This document shows positions 16,781-26,889 of a stretch of 64,000 bases of DNA, in pieces. A program made the translations under genes and the position numbers. This stretch comes from Bacteroidales bacterium (lineage in GTDB: Bacteria > Bacteroidota > Bacteroidia > Bacteroidales > UBA932), in the NCBI GenBank assembly GCA_017459075.1, contig JAFUDQ010000035.1, forward strand, positions 24,381 to 88,380, read 5' to 3'. The notes under the pieces are model-generated. The model did no database searches. It was not told the origin of the DNA and saw only the letters and a program-made list of their open reading frames with translations. The stretch's first letter is position 1, and the number at the start of each line of letters is the position of its first letter.

Positions 16781-16811
16781 CAAAATTAGCCGATATTTTC
16801 CTAAAACTCAA
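16781..16811 (-). promoter_or_regulatory. trmD promoter
   Basis: The reverse strand has TTG (complement of 16809-16811), 20 bases, then TAATTTTG (complement of 16781-16788). Confidence 0.7.
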
Positions 16812-16827
16812 AGTTTTTTGCATCGGC

Positions 16828-16858
16828 TTGATGCTTAAAAGAATAATTGTTATATTTG
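16828..16858 (+). promoter_or_regulatory. Promoter of the DUF349-yidC-yggS operon
   Basis: TTG (16828-16830), 20 bases, then TATATTTG (16851-16858). A leader of about 60 bases follows before ATG 16925. Confidence 0.7.
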
Positions 16859-16924
16859 CAATCTTAAAAGTGTAAAACTTAACCTGACCGGAAAACTTTT
16901 TTATTACAAATAAAAACTGATATT

Positions 16925-18706
16925 ATGAGCGAAGAACTTAACCCCGAGGTAGTAAATGCTGCCAAGGATGTAGCTGAAATCACAGAAGAAGCAAACGTCC
17001 CTTCTGTAAATTATGCAGAATTGACCCTGGGAGAGCTATCCCAGATGTTCGAAGGCCTTATGGCTGATGAGGAAAGGATGAAACGTGCCAAGGAAGCAGA
17101 GAACATAAAAACTGCATTCTACAAAAAATTAACAAAGGAAAAAGCAGAAATCAAACCCGCTGACACTGAGGAAGAGGCGGCAGAGGCTTCGAATATATTC
17201 GAATCCATTGAAAACGGATTCAAAACGCTCTATGCAAACTTCAAGAAAGAGCGTGCGGAATACAGCCGCAAGCAGGAAGAGGAGCGTGGCGCCAACCTGG
17301 TAGCCAAACAGGCTGTTATTGAGGACCTTAAGGCTCTTGTTGACAAGCAGGAGGACGTTACCGCAACCTTCCCTGAGTTCCGCGCAATTCAGGCAAGGTG
17401 GAGGGAAATCGGTCCCGTTCCGGCATCCGCTTTCCGTGATTTGAATGATACCTACCAGTTCTATGTAGAGAAATTCTATGACAAGGTCCAGATTAACCGC
17501 GACATGCGTGACCTTGACTTCCGCAAGAACCTGGAGGCTAAGCAGGGCTTCTGCGAAGAGGCTGAGCGTCTGGCAGAGGATGAGAATGTAATTGACGCAT
17601 TCAAGGAGCTCCAGAAACTGCATGAGCAGTGGAAAGAGTACGGCCCTGTTGCCAAGGAGTTCCGCGATTCCATCTGGGACCGCTTCAAGGCAGCTACAGC
17701 CAAAATTAACAAGAATTACCAGGCTTATTTCGAGGGTCAGAAAGAGCAGCATGAAGAGAATCTTCAGGCAAAGATCGCCCTTTGTGAGAAGGTGGAAGCC
17801 ATCGTCGCAAAAGAGGAAATCGGCTCTTCAGAGTGGAGCACTCTTACCAAAGAGATTGAAGATATCCAGAAGGAATGGAAGACTATCGGCTACGCTTCAA
17901 AGAAAGAGAATCAGAAGGTTTATGCCCGCTTCCGTGCCGCTAATGACAAATTCTTCGAGCGCAAGCGCGTGTTCTATGCAGAGTATAAAGACGGCATGTC
18001 TGTAAATGCAGAGCGCAAACTCGCAATTGTAGAGAAGGCAGAGGCTCTTAAGGACAGCACGGAGTGGAAGAAGACTACTGACGCCCTTATCCAGCTCCAG
18101 AAGGAGTGGAAAGAGATTGGCGCTGTTCCCCGCAAGAAGGCTGAGGCTCTCTGGAAGAGATTCCGCGCTGCATGCGACGAATTCTTCGCCCGCAAGGAAG
18201 AGAATGCCAAGAGTGAGTCCGGATTCCGCGAGAATCTCCGCGCTAAGAAGGCCCTGGTAGAGGAAATCAAGGCTATGGAGCCTTCAGAGGACAAGGCTCT
18301 CATGAAGGATCTCCTCCAGTCATATCAGGAGAAGTGGAACGCCATCGGCTTTGTTCCTTTCCGTGAGAAAGACGCCATCAACAAGGCTTACCGTGAGGCT
18401 CTCGAAGAGAAATTCAGCGAGCTGCTCGGCGGTAACGGACGCGGAAGCCGCCAGAATTCCGGCAAGGGCGCTCCCAAAGGACAGAGGACTCTGTCAGAGA
18501 AGGATAAACTCATTCAGCAGTACAACCGCCTGCAGCAGGAAGCCCAGACCTGTGAGAACAATATAGGCTTCTTTGCAGCATCCAAGAATTCTGAACCTCT
18601 TATCCGCCAGATGCAGGAGAAGATTGAAGGATACCGTGCAGAGCTCAAGGAACTTGAGGCTAAAATCCTCAAGCTGGAGGAAGGCTCAAATGAGTCAGAG
18701 GAGTAG
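16925..18706 (+). CDS. DUF349 repeat protein
   Basis: A 593-residue, highly charged helical protein with about five DUF349 units, each marked by a W-x-x-I/Y-G core: IQARWREIGPVPASAF, LHEQWKEYGPVAKEF, IQKEWKTIGYASKKE, LQKEWKEIGAVPRKKA and YQEKWNAIGFVPFREKD. The C-terminus after about 520 is a coiled coil (LIQQYNRLQQEAQTCENNI). No signal or membrane segment is present. DUF349 proteins are cytoplasmic and of unclear function; some bacterial members have been linked to RNA binding and growth-state control. It leads the operon that includes yidC. Confidence 0.9.
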   Translation: MSEELNPEVVNAAKDVAEITEEANVPSVNYAELTLGELSQMFEGLMADEERMKRAKEAENIKTAFYKKLTKEKAEIKPADTEEEAAEASNIFESIENGFKTLYANFKKERAEYSRKQEEERGANLVAKQAVIEDLKALVDKQEDVTATFPEFRAIQARWREIGPVPASAFRDLNDTYQFYVEKFYDKVQINRDMRDLDFRKNLEAKQGFCEEAERLAEDENVIDAFKELQKLHEQWKEYGPVAKEFRDSIWDRFKAATAKINKNYQAYFEGQKEQHEENLQAKIALCEKVEAIVAKEEIGSSEWSTLTKEIEDIQKEWKTIGYASKKENQKVYARFRAANDKFFERKRVFYAEYKDGMSVNAERKLAIVEKAEALKDSTEWKKTTDALIQLQKEWKEIGAVPRKKAEALWKRFRAACDEFFARKEENAKSESGFRENLRAKKALVEEIKAMEPSEDKALMKDLLQSYQEKWNAIGFVPFREKDAINKAYREALEEKFSELLGGNGRGSRQNSGKGAPKGQRTLSEKDKLIQQYNRLQQEAQTCENNIGFFAASKNSEPLIRQMQEKIEGYRAELKELEAKILKLEEGSNESEE

Positions 18707-18731
18707 AATTTATTCATCAAACTGATTTGAA

Positions 18732-20624
18732 ATGAAGAAAAATACCGTTATAGGCTGGGTCCTCATCGCCGCCATCATGATTGGCTTCATGGTGATTCAG
18801 TCAAACCAGATGGAGAAGCAGCGTGCTTCAATGCTTGCGCAAAAGCACGTCAGGGATTCCATCGAACAGGTACAGAGAAAGGCAGATTCAGTGGCGAAGG
18901 CAGAGAGGGATTCCCTCATTGCCGCAGGAGTCATCAAGGAGGATGCCCCGGTTGTAGAAGAAACCACAGCCCAGGGCCCCGCCTTTAAGGACAGCCTTCT
19001 TATTAAGGCATCAGATGAGTCCGCCCAGGCTCAGCTTGTTACCCTGTCAAATGAGAAACTGGAGGTTACCCTTACGACAAAGGGCGGTCAGCCTTATTCC
19101 GCCCATGTAAAGGATTACACCAATTATGACAAGAGTGACCTTTACCTTTTCAACTGTGCCGCTACACCTAACGCAAGTACTTATAATGTAGCTATTTACG
19201 TTAACGAACTTGTCAATACCAAAGACTTTAACTTCGAGGTAGCCAGCGCCACTGACTCTTCCGTTGTAATGCGTCTTCCTTTCGCTGGTGGCGGTTACAT
19301 AGAGCAGGCATATACGCTGAAGAAAGACTCTTACCTGGTAGACAACACGCTGTCTTTTGTGAATCTTGACATTCCCAAGAATGTTTATTCATTTGACGTA
19401 GACTGGAATGTTATCGTTCCAAGGATGGAAAAAGGCTACCGCAACGAGATGCAGTATTCCCTTGCGGCCTACCGTCTTGACGGTGACGATGATCCTGAGG
19501 AGTTTGCAAAGGGACGCAACGGCAATGTCAGTGTTAATTCCAAGATATCCTGGCTTGCATATCACCAGCAGTTCTTCTCTGCTATTTTCAGGGCAAAGGA
19601 CAACTTCGACGCTCTTCAGTCTGCCGTTGCCTATGTTCCTGAGAATGAGCCCGGTCATAACCTCATGGCTTGCGGAGCCCGCTTCAAGAAGGAACTTGAC
19701 CTAACTTCCCAGGAAAGGGTGTTCGAGCACGAGTTCTATTTCGGCCCCAACAATTACAACGGCCTTAAGTCCCTTGACCAGAAGTATGAGAAGACCATCC
19801 CTCTGGGCGGCAGTATCATCGGCCTGTTCACAAGGTACGTCATCATTCCTGTATTCGACTTCCTCAATGGTTTTAACCTGAACTTCGGTATCATCATCCT
19901 CCTGATGACTATTTTTATCAAGATTGTGGTGTTCCCGTTGTCATTCAAGTCCTTCTCATCATCGGCAAAGATGCAGATCCTGAAACCGGAGGTTGAGAAG
20001 ATAAATGCAAAATATCCGAAGCCGGAGGATGCCATGAAGAAGCAGCAGGCCACTATGGCCCTGTATAAACGGGCCGGTGCCAGCATGATGGGAGGATGCC
20101 TTCCGATGTTGCTCCAGTTCCCGATTCTCTGGGCAATGTTCCGATTCTTCCCTGCTTCCATCGAACTTCGCCAGCAGCCTTTCCTTTGGGCGGAAGACCT
20201 CAGCGCCTATGATTCAATCCTGAATTTCGGCACCAGCATTCCGCTTATCGGAGACCATCTTTCCCTCTTTGCCCTGCTCATGGCGGTTTCAATGTTCTTC
20301 TATACGAAACTGACCCAGACACAGATGTCAAGCAATGACCCCAACGGCAAGATGATGCGCTTCATGACCATGTATTTCATGCCTATCATGATGTTCGTCA
20401 TTTGTAACAATCTTTCTTCCGGTCTTAGCTACTACTATCTGCTTTCCAATATCATCACTATGATAACCACCTGGGTTATCCGCAAGTGGGTTGTGAAGCC
20501 GGAAGATGTATATGCACGCCTTAAGGCTACAGAGGGCAAGCCTATGCCTAAGAGCAAATGGCAGCAGAGGCTGGAAGAGGCTCAGAAGATGCAACAGCAG
20601 CAGATGAGAAATGCTAGAAGATAA
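18732..20624 (+). CDS. yidC: Membrane protein insertase YidC
   Basis: A 630-residue inner-membrane insertase with an N-terminal signal-anchor (VIGWVLIAAIMIGFMVIQ), a large periplasmic beta domain (about 90-350) and the conserved 60-kDa core. The core helices include FGIIILLMTIFIKIVVFP, the cytoplasmic hairpin MQILKPEVEKINAKYP, MMGGCLPMLLQFPILWAM and further helices to about 590. The tail is Gln- and Lys-rich (KWQQRLEEAQKMQQQQ), suited to ribosome contact. Its 3' end overlaps the yggS start by 14 bases, indicating coupled translation. Confidence 0.95.
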   Translation: MKKNTVIGWVLIAAIMIGFMVIQSNQMEKQRASMLAQKHVRDSIEQVQRKADSVAKAERDSLIAAGVIKEDAPVVEETTAQGPAFKDSLLIKASDESAQAQLVTLSNEKLEVTLTTKGGQPYSAHVKDYTNYDKSDLYLFNCAATPNASTYNVAIYVNELVNTKDFNFEVASATDSSVVMRLPFAGGGYIEQAYTLKKDSYLVDNTLSFVNLDIPKNVYSFDVDWNVIVPRMEKGYRNEMQYSLAAYRLDGDDDPEEFAKGRNGNVSVNSKISWLAYHQQFFSAIFRAKDNFDALQSAVAYVPENEPGHNLMACGARFKKELDLTSQERVFEHEFYFGPNNYNGLKSLDQKYEKTIPLGGSIIGLFTRYVIIPVFDFLNGFNLNFGIIILLMTIFIKIVVFPLSFKSFSSSAKMQILKPEVEKINAKYPKPEDAMKKQQATMALYKRAGASMMGGCLPMLLQFPILWAMFRFFPASIELRQQPFLWAEDLSAYDSILNFGTSIPLIGDHLSLFALLMAVSMFFYTKLTQTQMSSNDPNGKMMRFMTMYFMPIMMFVICNNLSSGLSYYYLLSNIITMITTWVIRKWVVKPEDVYARLKATEGKPMPKSKWQQRLEEAQKMQQQQMRNARR

Positions 20625-21261
20625 ATTAAGAGCCATACTTGATAAACTGCCATCAGGGGTTCGCCTGGTGGCAGTTTCAAAATTCCACCCGGCAGAAGCT
20701 GTTATGGAAGCCTACAACGCCGGGCAGAGGGTTTTCGGGGAAAGCCGTCCGCAGGAGTTTATGGCTAAGGCAAAGGCTCTTCCTGATGACATCTGCTGGC
20801 ATTTCATCGGCCATCTCCAGACTAACAAACTAAAAATGGTCCTTCCTTATGTGTCGATGGTTGAATCCATTGATTCATTGCACCTTCTGGAGGCTGTGAA
20901 CCGATGGGGACTTGAAAACGGCCGGAAAACCGATGTCCTTCTGGAACTTCATGTTGCTGCGGAGGAAACCAAACAGGGCTTTTCAGAAGATGAGATTCTG
21001 TCGTTGCTCAAGCAGGAGTGGACCGGAGTCCGCTTGCGCGGCATCATGGGTATGGCAACAAATACGGACGATGAATCTGTCGTTTGTGCAGATTTCAAGA
21101 GACTGAGTGACTTTAAACAATTGATTAACAGGGAATTCCCTCTGCTCGACAGTTTCACTGAGCTGAGCATGGGAATGTCCGGAGACTGGCCACTGGCTAT
21201 CCGCTATGGTTCAACTATAGTAAGAATAGGCACGGCTATCTTCGGAGAAAGGCAATACTAA
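20611..21261 (+). CDS. YggS/PLPBP family pyridoxal-phosphate homeostasis protein
   Basis: A 216-residue single-domain alanine-racemase-fold protein that binds PLP. The PLP lysine lies in LVAVSKFHP near residue 24. Other family signatures are FGESRPQEFMAKA, WHFIGHLQTNK, VESIDSLHLLE, RGIMGMAT, LSMGMSGDW and VRIGTAIFG. It balances vitamin B6 and amino-acid pools and has no known catalytic activity. It is coupled to yidC by overlap and followed 2 bases later by the antiporter. Confidence 0.92.
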   Translation: MLEDKLRAILDKLPSGVRLVAVSKFHPAEAVMEAYNAGQRVFGESRPQEFMAKAKALPDDICWHFIGHLQTNKLKMVLPYVSMVESIDSLHLLEAVNRWGLENGRKTDVLLELHVAAEETKQGFSEDEILSLLKQEWTGVRLRGIMGMATNTDDESVVCADFKRLSDFKQLINREFPLLDSFTELSMGMSGDWPLAIRYGSTIVRIGTAIFGERQY

Positions 21262-21263
21262 AT

Positions 21264-23519
21264 ATGGGTGAACTTGAACCAATGATAAAGGACCTTGCTC
21301 TGATTCTTATTTTTGCCGGCGCGATGACTCTTATTTTCAAGAAGCTGGGACAACCGCTTGTCCTGGGCTATATCGTTGCGGGTTTTCTGGCAGGTCCTCA
21401 TTTTGGTTTGCTCCCTTCCGTGGTTGATACGGTGAATGTTCACCTGTGGTCAGACATTGGTGTAATCTTCCTTTTGTTTGCCCTTGGCCTGGAATTCAGC
21501 TTCAAGAAAATACTTAAAGTAGGTGGGACGGCCGTTGTGGCGGCCCTGGTAATCATTGTCGGAATGATTTTCCTGGGCTTTACCCTGGGTACAGCTTTCG
21601 GCTGGCAGAAGATGGATGCTCTTTTCCTTGGTGGAATGATTGCAATGTCTTCTACTACAATTATTTACAAGGCCTTTGATGACCTTGGACTTCGCAAGAA
21701 GCAGTTTACGGGACTTGTTCTAAGCATCCTTATTCTTGAAGATATCCTTGCGGTTGTGCTAATGGTGCTTTTGTCCACCATTGCAGTGAGCAACAGCGTT
21801 AATGGCTTTGAGCTTGTCCAGAGCATTGCCAAACTTGCTTTCTTCCTGATCCTGTGGTTTGTGGTAGGCTTGTACATCATCCCTATTTTCCTGAAGTGGG
21901 CCAGGAAACTGCTTACCGGTGAGACCCTTCTTGTCGTCGCCCTTGGACTTTGCTTCGGTATGGTGGTGTTCGCTGCCGCTATGGGTTTCTCTGCCGCCTT
22001 CGGCGCCTTTATCATGGGCTCTATACTTGCGGAAACTATTGAAGCAGAAAGGATTGACAAGCTTGTAAATCCTGTAAAGGACCTCTTCGGGGCTATATTC
22101 TTTGTGTCTGTTGGAATGATGGTAGACCCTGCCATGATTGCCCAGTATGCATTGCCTATAATTCTTATTACCCTTACGGTAATAGTGGGCCAGGCTACTT
22201 TCGCTACCCTTGGCGTACTACTGTCCGGACAGCCCCTTAAGACTGCCGTCCAGTGCGGATTCAGCCTTACCCAGATTGGAGAATTCGCATTCATTATTGC
22301 GGCCCTTGGCCAGTCCCTGAAGGTTACGAGCGATTTCCTTTACCCTATCGTGGTGGCTGTGTCGGTCATTACAATCTTCCTGACTCCGTATATGATACGT
22401 CTTGCGGAGCCGTTCTACGGCCTCCTTAGCAAGCGTTTGCCTAAGAAATGGCTGGATTTAGCGAACCGGGTTGCTGACCGTGGCTCTTCCTCCGCAGCCC
22501 AGGATGACAGCAGCTGGCGGAAGTATCTCAGGTCTACTGTTACGACGGTGCTTATATACGGAATTGTCGCATTCGCCATCACTGCCCTGGCTTTCCTGTG
22601 GTTTGTTCCGCTGATGGACAGTATCCTCCCCGGAACCGTCGGCAAGGCACTGTCGGCATTGGGAATATTGATTGTGCTGGGACCTTTTATTTATACGATA
22701 AGCCTCAGGCATACGTTTTCAGATGATTTCAAGAAGCTGTGGGGAGAGAACCGTAATTATATGCCGCTTCTTGTGGCGATAGTGATTGTCCGTTTCCTTA
22801 TTGCGATGGGCTTTGTGTTCTATGTCCTTTACAGTCTTTTCCATCTGAGGGGAATTCCTATTTTCCTTTTGGCTTTCGCTGCGGTTATCTTTATTTTGAG
22901 CAGCCGGCTTATCCGTCGCCAGTCCCTCAGGATTGAGAGTAACTTCAAGGATAACCTCAGGGCCCGTGATGTTCAGGCCGAGTATCTTGGACAGAAGCAG
23001 CCGGAGTATGCTTCCCGTCTGATTTCCAAGGATTTGCATTTTGCTGATTTTACTGTGCCAGGTGATTCAGAGTGGGCTGGAAAGACTCTTGCGGAGCTGA
23101 ATCTGGGGCGCCGCTTCAGTATTCATGTGGCTTCAATTCTTCGCGGGAATGTGAGGATTAATGTGCCGGAGGCTCATGAGCATGTTTTCCCGCAGGATGT
23201 GCTTCAGGTTATTGGTACGGATACTGATATGGAGGTTTTCTCTCGTGAGCTTAAGTCAAGTGGCAGGGCTTTGGATGAGGATGTTGCGGCTCGCAGTGAG
23301 ATGGTTCTTCGCCAGGTTATTATTCATGAGAATTCTCCTTTCAATGGCAAGACTATTAAGGAGTGTGGTATTCGCAAGGATTATCATTGCCTTATCGCGG
23401 GGGTGGAGACTAAGGATGGCAAATTGTACCAGCCTGCGGTTGATATTCCTTTTGTTGTTGGCGATGTTGTCTGGGTTGTCGGCCAGAAGGCCGATGTCGG
23501 ATTATTACTTCAGGTTTAG
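21264..23519 (+). CDS. CPA2/Kef-type cation:proton antiporter with TrkA-C domains
   Basis: A 751-residue inner-membrane protein. The antiporter domain has about 12 helices (residues 1-390), including the paired motifs SSTTIIYKAFDDLGL, ILILEDILAVVLMVLL and FSAAFGAFIMGS. Extra helices follow (about 430-550), then two cytoplasmic TrkA-C/RCK_C-like domains (PGDSEWAGKTLAELNLG and ENSPFNGKTIKECGI), which usually gate on ligands or redox state. K+ or Na+ efflux in exchange for H+ is the expected role; the ion cannot be assigned. The 3' end overlaps the convergent lpxB by 15 bases. Confidence 0.88.
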   Translation: MGELEPMIKDLALILIFAGAMTLIFKKLGQPLVLGYIVAGFLAGPHFGLLPSVVDTVNVHLWSDIGVIFLLFALGLEFSFKKILKVGGTAVVAALVIIVGMIFLGFTLGTAFGWQKMDALFLGGMIAMSSTTIIYKAFDDLGLRKKQFTGLVLSILILEDILAVVLMVLLSTIAVSNSVNGFELVQSIAKLAFFLILWFVVGLYIIPIFLKWARKLLTGETLLVVALGLCFGMVVFAAAMGFSAAFGAFIMGSILAETIEAERIDKLVNPVKDLFGAIFFVSVGMMVDPAMIAQYALPIILITLTVIVGQATFATLGVLLSGQPLKTAVQCGFSLTQIGEFAFIIAALGQSLKVTSDFLYPIVVAVSVITIFLTPYMIRLAEPFYGLLSKRLPKKWLDLANRVADRGSSSAAQDDSSWRKYLRSTVTTVLIYGIVAFAITALAFLWFVPLMDSILPGTVGKALSALGILIVLGPFIYTISLRHTFSDDFKKLWGENRNYMPLLVAIVIVRFLIAMGFVFYVLYSLFHLRGIPIFLLAFAAVIFILSSRLIRRQSLRIESNFKDNLRARDVQAEYLGQKQPEYASRLISKDLHFADFTVPGDSEWAGKTLAELNLGRRFSIHVASILRGNVRINVPEAHEHVFPQDVLQVIGTDTDMEVFSRELKSSGRALDEDVAARSEMVLRQVIIHENSPFNGKTIKECGIRKDYHCLIAGVETKDGKLYQPAVDIPFVVGDVVWVVGQKADVGLLLQV

Positions 23520-24644
23520 TTCGGAGAGCATGGCGGCGGCGACTTTTTCGGAGGCGCCGCGGCCGCCGAGGAGGCTGCGGATTTCCAGGTAGCCGGTTTT
23601 CATGGAGCGGATATAGTCCTGGTCGGAAGTTAGCCGGATAACTTCTTCCGTCACCTTGGCGGCATTGAAATCTTCCTGCAACAACTCCTTGAAAACAAGC
23701 CTGTTAGCAATAAGATTTCCAAGACTGATATATTTGACCTTGATAATTCTTCTGGCAATTGCCGCATTGATGGCGCTGGTGGCGTATACAACGACCTGGG
23801 GAGTATCGGCAATAGCCGTCTCCAGAGAAGCCGTGCCTGAATTCACAACTGCTGCTGCAGCGTGGCGAATAATTCGCTGTGTCTTTCCAAAGACAACTTC
23901 AAGTTTGCTGTCGCCTCCAGTCCAAGGGGCATAGTCTTCAATGCTGCGGGACGGCGCTCCTGCCACTAGGAATTTATAATTCTCATATCCGGGAGTAGCT
24001 GAAAGGCGGTTTGCTATTTCCTTGAAAACAGGCATCATGGACTTGACTTCTCCTTTCCTTGAGCCGGCAAGCATGGCAATATATGGCTGCCCGCAGGCTT
24101 CTTCAGGAGCATGGGACTCCTCTTCCATCGCATCCATCAGCGGATTGCCGCAATAAATGTAGGGAACACCCTTCGCATCGAAATACGGCTTCTCGAAGGG
24201 GAAGACAATGAAGAGCCGGTCTACGTATTTTTTAATCTTGGCGATTCGGCCTTCACGTGAGGCCCAAACCTTCGGGGCAATGTACCAGAATACTTTGAGT
24301 CCGTGGTTATGTGCGAATTCGGCTATTTTCAGGTTGAATCCGGGGTAGTCAATCAGGATTACTACGTCGGGTGCCCAGGAAAGTATGTCTTTTTTGCAGT
24401 TCTTGAGGTTGGAAAGTATTGTCCCGGCTTTTAGTATTACATCTTTGAAGCCCATGATTGCGCCTTCTTTGTAATCTTTTACAAGCGCGTTAACTCCAGG
24501 GCGGTTGGCTTTTGATACTGCATCCATGAGGGAGCCTCCCCAGAAGCGTATGTCGGCATCCGGGTCTTTAGCAAAAAGGCCTTTCATGAGGTTGGAGCCG
24601 TGAAGGTCTCCGGATGCTTCGCCAGCTATGATGTAATACTTCAT
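23505..24644 (-). CDS. lpxB: Lipid-A-disaccharide synthase
   Basis: A GT19 enzyme joining UDP-2,3-diacylglucosamine and lipid X in lipid A synthesis at the inner face of the inner membrane. Signatures are IIAGEASGDLHGSNLMKGL at the N-terminus, WAPDVVILIDYPGFNLKIA, FWYIAPKVWASREGR, MLAGSRKGEVKSMMPVF and AAVVNSGTASLETA. Length 379 is usual. It lies 4 bases after surE, so the two are co-transcribed leftward. Confidence 0.94.
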   Translation of the reverse strand: MKYYIIAGEASGDLHGSNLMKGLFAKDPDADIRFWGGSLMDAVSKANRPGVNALVKDYKEGAIMGFKDVILKAGTILSNLKNCKKDILSWAPDVVILIDYPGFNLKIAEFAHNHGLKVFWYIAPKVWASREGRIAKIKKYVDRLFIVFPFEKPYFDAKGVPYIYCGNPLMDAMEEESHAPEEACGQPYIAMLAGSRKGEVKSMMPVFKEIANRLSATPGYENYKFLVAGAPSRSIEDYAPWTGGDSKLEVVFGKTQRIIRHAAAAVVNSGTASLETAIADTPQVVVYATSAINAAIARRIIKVKYISLGNLIANRLVFKELLQEDFNAAKVTEEVIRLTSDQDYIRSMKTGYLEIRSLLGGRGASEKVAAAMLSELNLK

Positions 24645-24648
24645 TATT

Positions 24649-25497
24649 TTAAAAATCCTTGTTCAATGTCGAATCCTCTTTTAGGGCGGCGGTTTCAGTG
24701 GGGTCGGAGGTCATGATGTTATGGGCGGTGACGGAGATGTATCCGTCCCTTACAAGATGATGGTCAGAGAGGGGAGTGTTGTTCTCACTGTCGATGAATG
24801 TTCCTATCATCATATAGTATTTCTCTCCGTCTTCCTCTTTGTTCATCTGCGAGCTGAACATCTCCATCGTCATGCCAAGGCGCCTGTAAATATCGGGATT
24901 CCAATCAGTGAATTCCTTTACCCATCGGCCTAAACCCATATGGCCTGTGCGTATGCCTTTAGTGTCCTTTAAATCAGGGAAGTTGACGTTGTAGTAGACG
25001 CCGAATGGGGCGTTTTTGCTGCGGTTGTAAAGGTCTTCGAATATGGCGGGGAAGTATTTTTCCACGTTGGAGAAATCTGCATCCGGATGAATGTTGTCGA
25101 TGGAGACTCCGATGCCGGGGATGCCATTGAGGGCTGCTTCCATCACGGCGCCCAGGGTGCCGGAATAGCAGGCTGCTGTGGCTGCATTGGAACCATGGTT
25201 GATACCGCTGATGACTACGTCCGGCTTAGGGTCTCCGAAGTTGATACCGTACTTGACGCAACTTGCCGGGGTAGAATCCAGATAGGCCCAGTGGCAGCCG
25301 TCATACTCTCCCAAGTCCTTGTAAGCCAGTTTTTTTATGCCGATGCTTACCGCCATTCCCATTCCGGACTGATGGAATTTGGGGCCGATGACGCTGACGT
25401 TTCCGAATCTTGACATTATTCTTGCAAGTACCCTGATTCCCTTGGCGTTATAGCCGTCGTCGTTGGTGATAAGTATGTTTAATTTTCCGTTAATCAT
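24649..25497 (-). CDS. surE: 5'/3'-nucleotidase SurE
   Basis: A metal-dependent phosphatase of nucleoside monophosphates and short polyphosphates. The metal Asp pair is in LITNDDGYNAKGI near residue 10, and ISGINHGSNAATAACYSGTLGAVMEA carries the active-site Asn and Ser. At 282 residues it is about 25 longer than E. coli SurE because of a C-terminal extension, common in Bacteroidales. A -7 box TACCTTTG (complement of 25531-25538) lies 33 bases upstream, interleaved with the divergent gapA promoter. It leads the surE-lpxB pair. Confidence 0.93.
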   Translation of the reverse strand: MINGKLNILITNDDGYNAKGIRVLARIMSRFGNVSVIGPKFHQSGMGMAVSIGIKKLAYKDLGEYDGCHWAYLDSTPASCVKYGINFGDPKPDVVISGINHGSNAATAACYSGTLGAVMEAALNGIPGIGVSIDNIHPDADFSNVEKYFPAIFEDLYNRSKNAPFGVYYNVNFPDLKDTKGIRTGHMGLGRWVKEFTDWNPDIYRRLGMTMEMFSSQMNKEEDGEKYYMMIGTFIDSENNTPLSDHHLVRDGYISVTAHNIMTSDPTETAALKEDSTLNKDF

Positions 25498-25527
25498 TGG
25501 TATTTAAACGATTAATGTTTTTTTTGT

Positions 25528-25558
25528 TTGCAAAGGTATGATATTTTAGTTAAATTTG
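25528..25558 (+). promoter_or_regulatory. gapA promoter
   Basis: TTG (25528-25530), 20 bases, then TAAATTTG (25551-25558), with a leader of about 50 A/T-rich bases. The divergent surE -7 box (complement of 25531-25538) lies in its spacer, so the two promoters may compete. Confidence 0.72.
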
Positions 25559-25590
25559 CAGTCCCTAAATAGAAGATTTTATAATTATAG

Positions 25591-26613
<1,023 letters not shown>

Positions 26614-26672
26614 CGAAGTCGCTTCAAAATGCATTTGCATCACAAAGTAAGCTTTACTTTATGACCATCCAC

Positions 26673-26700
26673 AAAGGCTGCCGGAAACGGTGGCCTTTTT
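26673..26700 (+). terminator. gapA rho-independent terminator
   Basis: AAAGGC and GCCTTTTT flank an inner CCG-GAAA-CGG stem, giving a hairpin that ends in five T. Confidence 0.8.
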
Positions 26701-26712
26701 AATGTCCATGGC

Positions 26713-26847
26713 ACACCAAAGCACAGCCCTCCCAATCCGGTTCGCTTCGCTCATCCCACCATACGTGGGCCTGACGGCCGCACTTTGGTCCCCCCATTTA
26801 CGAGGCCATGGGTGGCCACGCCTCTTGGGAGGGCTGTGCTTTGGTGT
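26713..26847. repeat. Variable-arm palindromic element A2
   Basis: Perfect 23-base inverted arms (26713-26735 and 26825-26847) enclose a core sharing 28 identical bases (26735-26762) and two further blocks with element A1 at 2558-2685. The apical stem pairs (CCATACGTGGGCC with GGCCGCACTTTGG, with mismatches) but has a different sequence from A1, so pairing is kept while bases change. It lies between the gapA terminator and the CocE-like hydrolase. Confidence 0.85.
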
Positions 26848-26889
26848 ATATGGCAGAAAATTGCTATATTAGCAGAAAAATGTACTTGT

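Noticed and set aside
26785-26889. N-terminal extension of the CocE-like hydrolase
   Set aside because: It would be encoded by palindromic element A2 and has no similarity to the family; ATG 26890 starts right at the conserved N-terminus.
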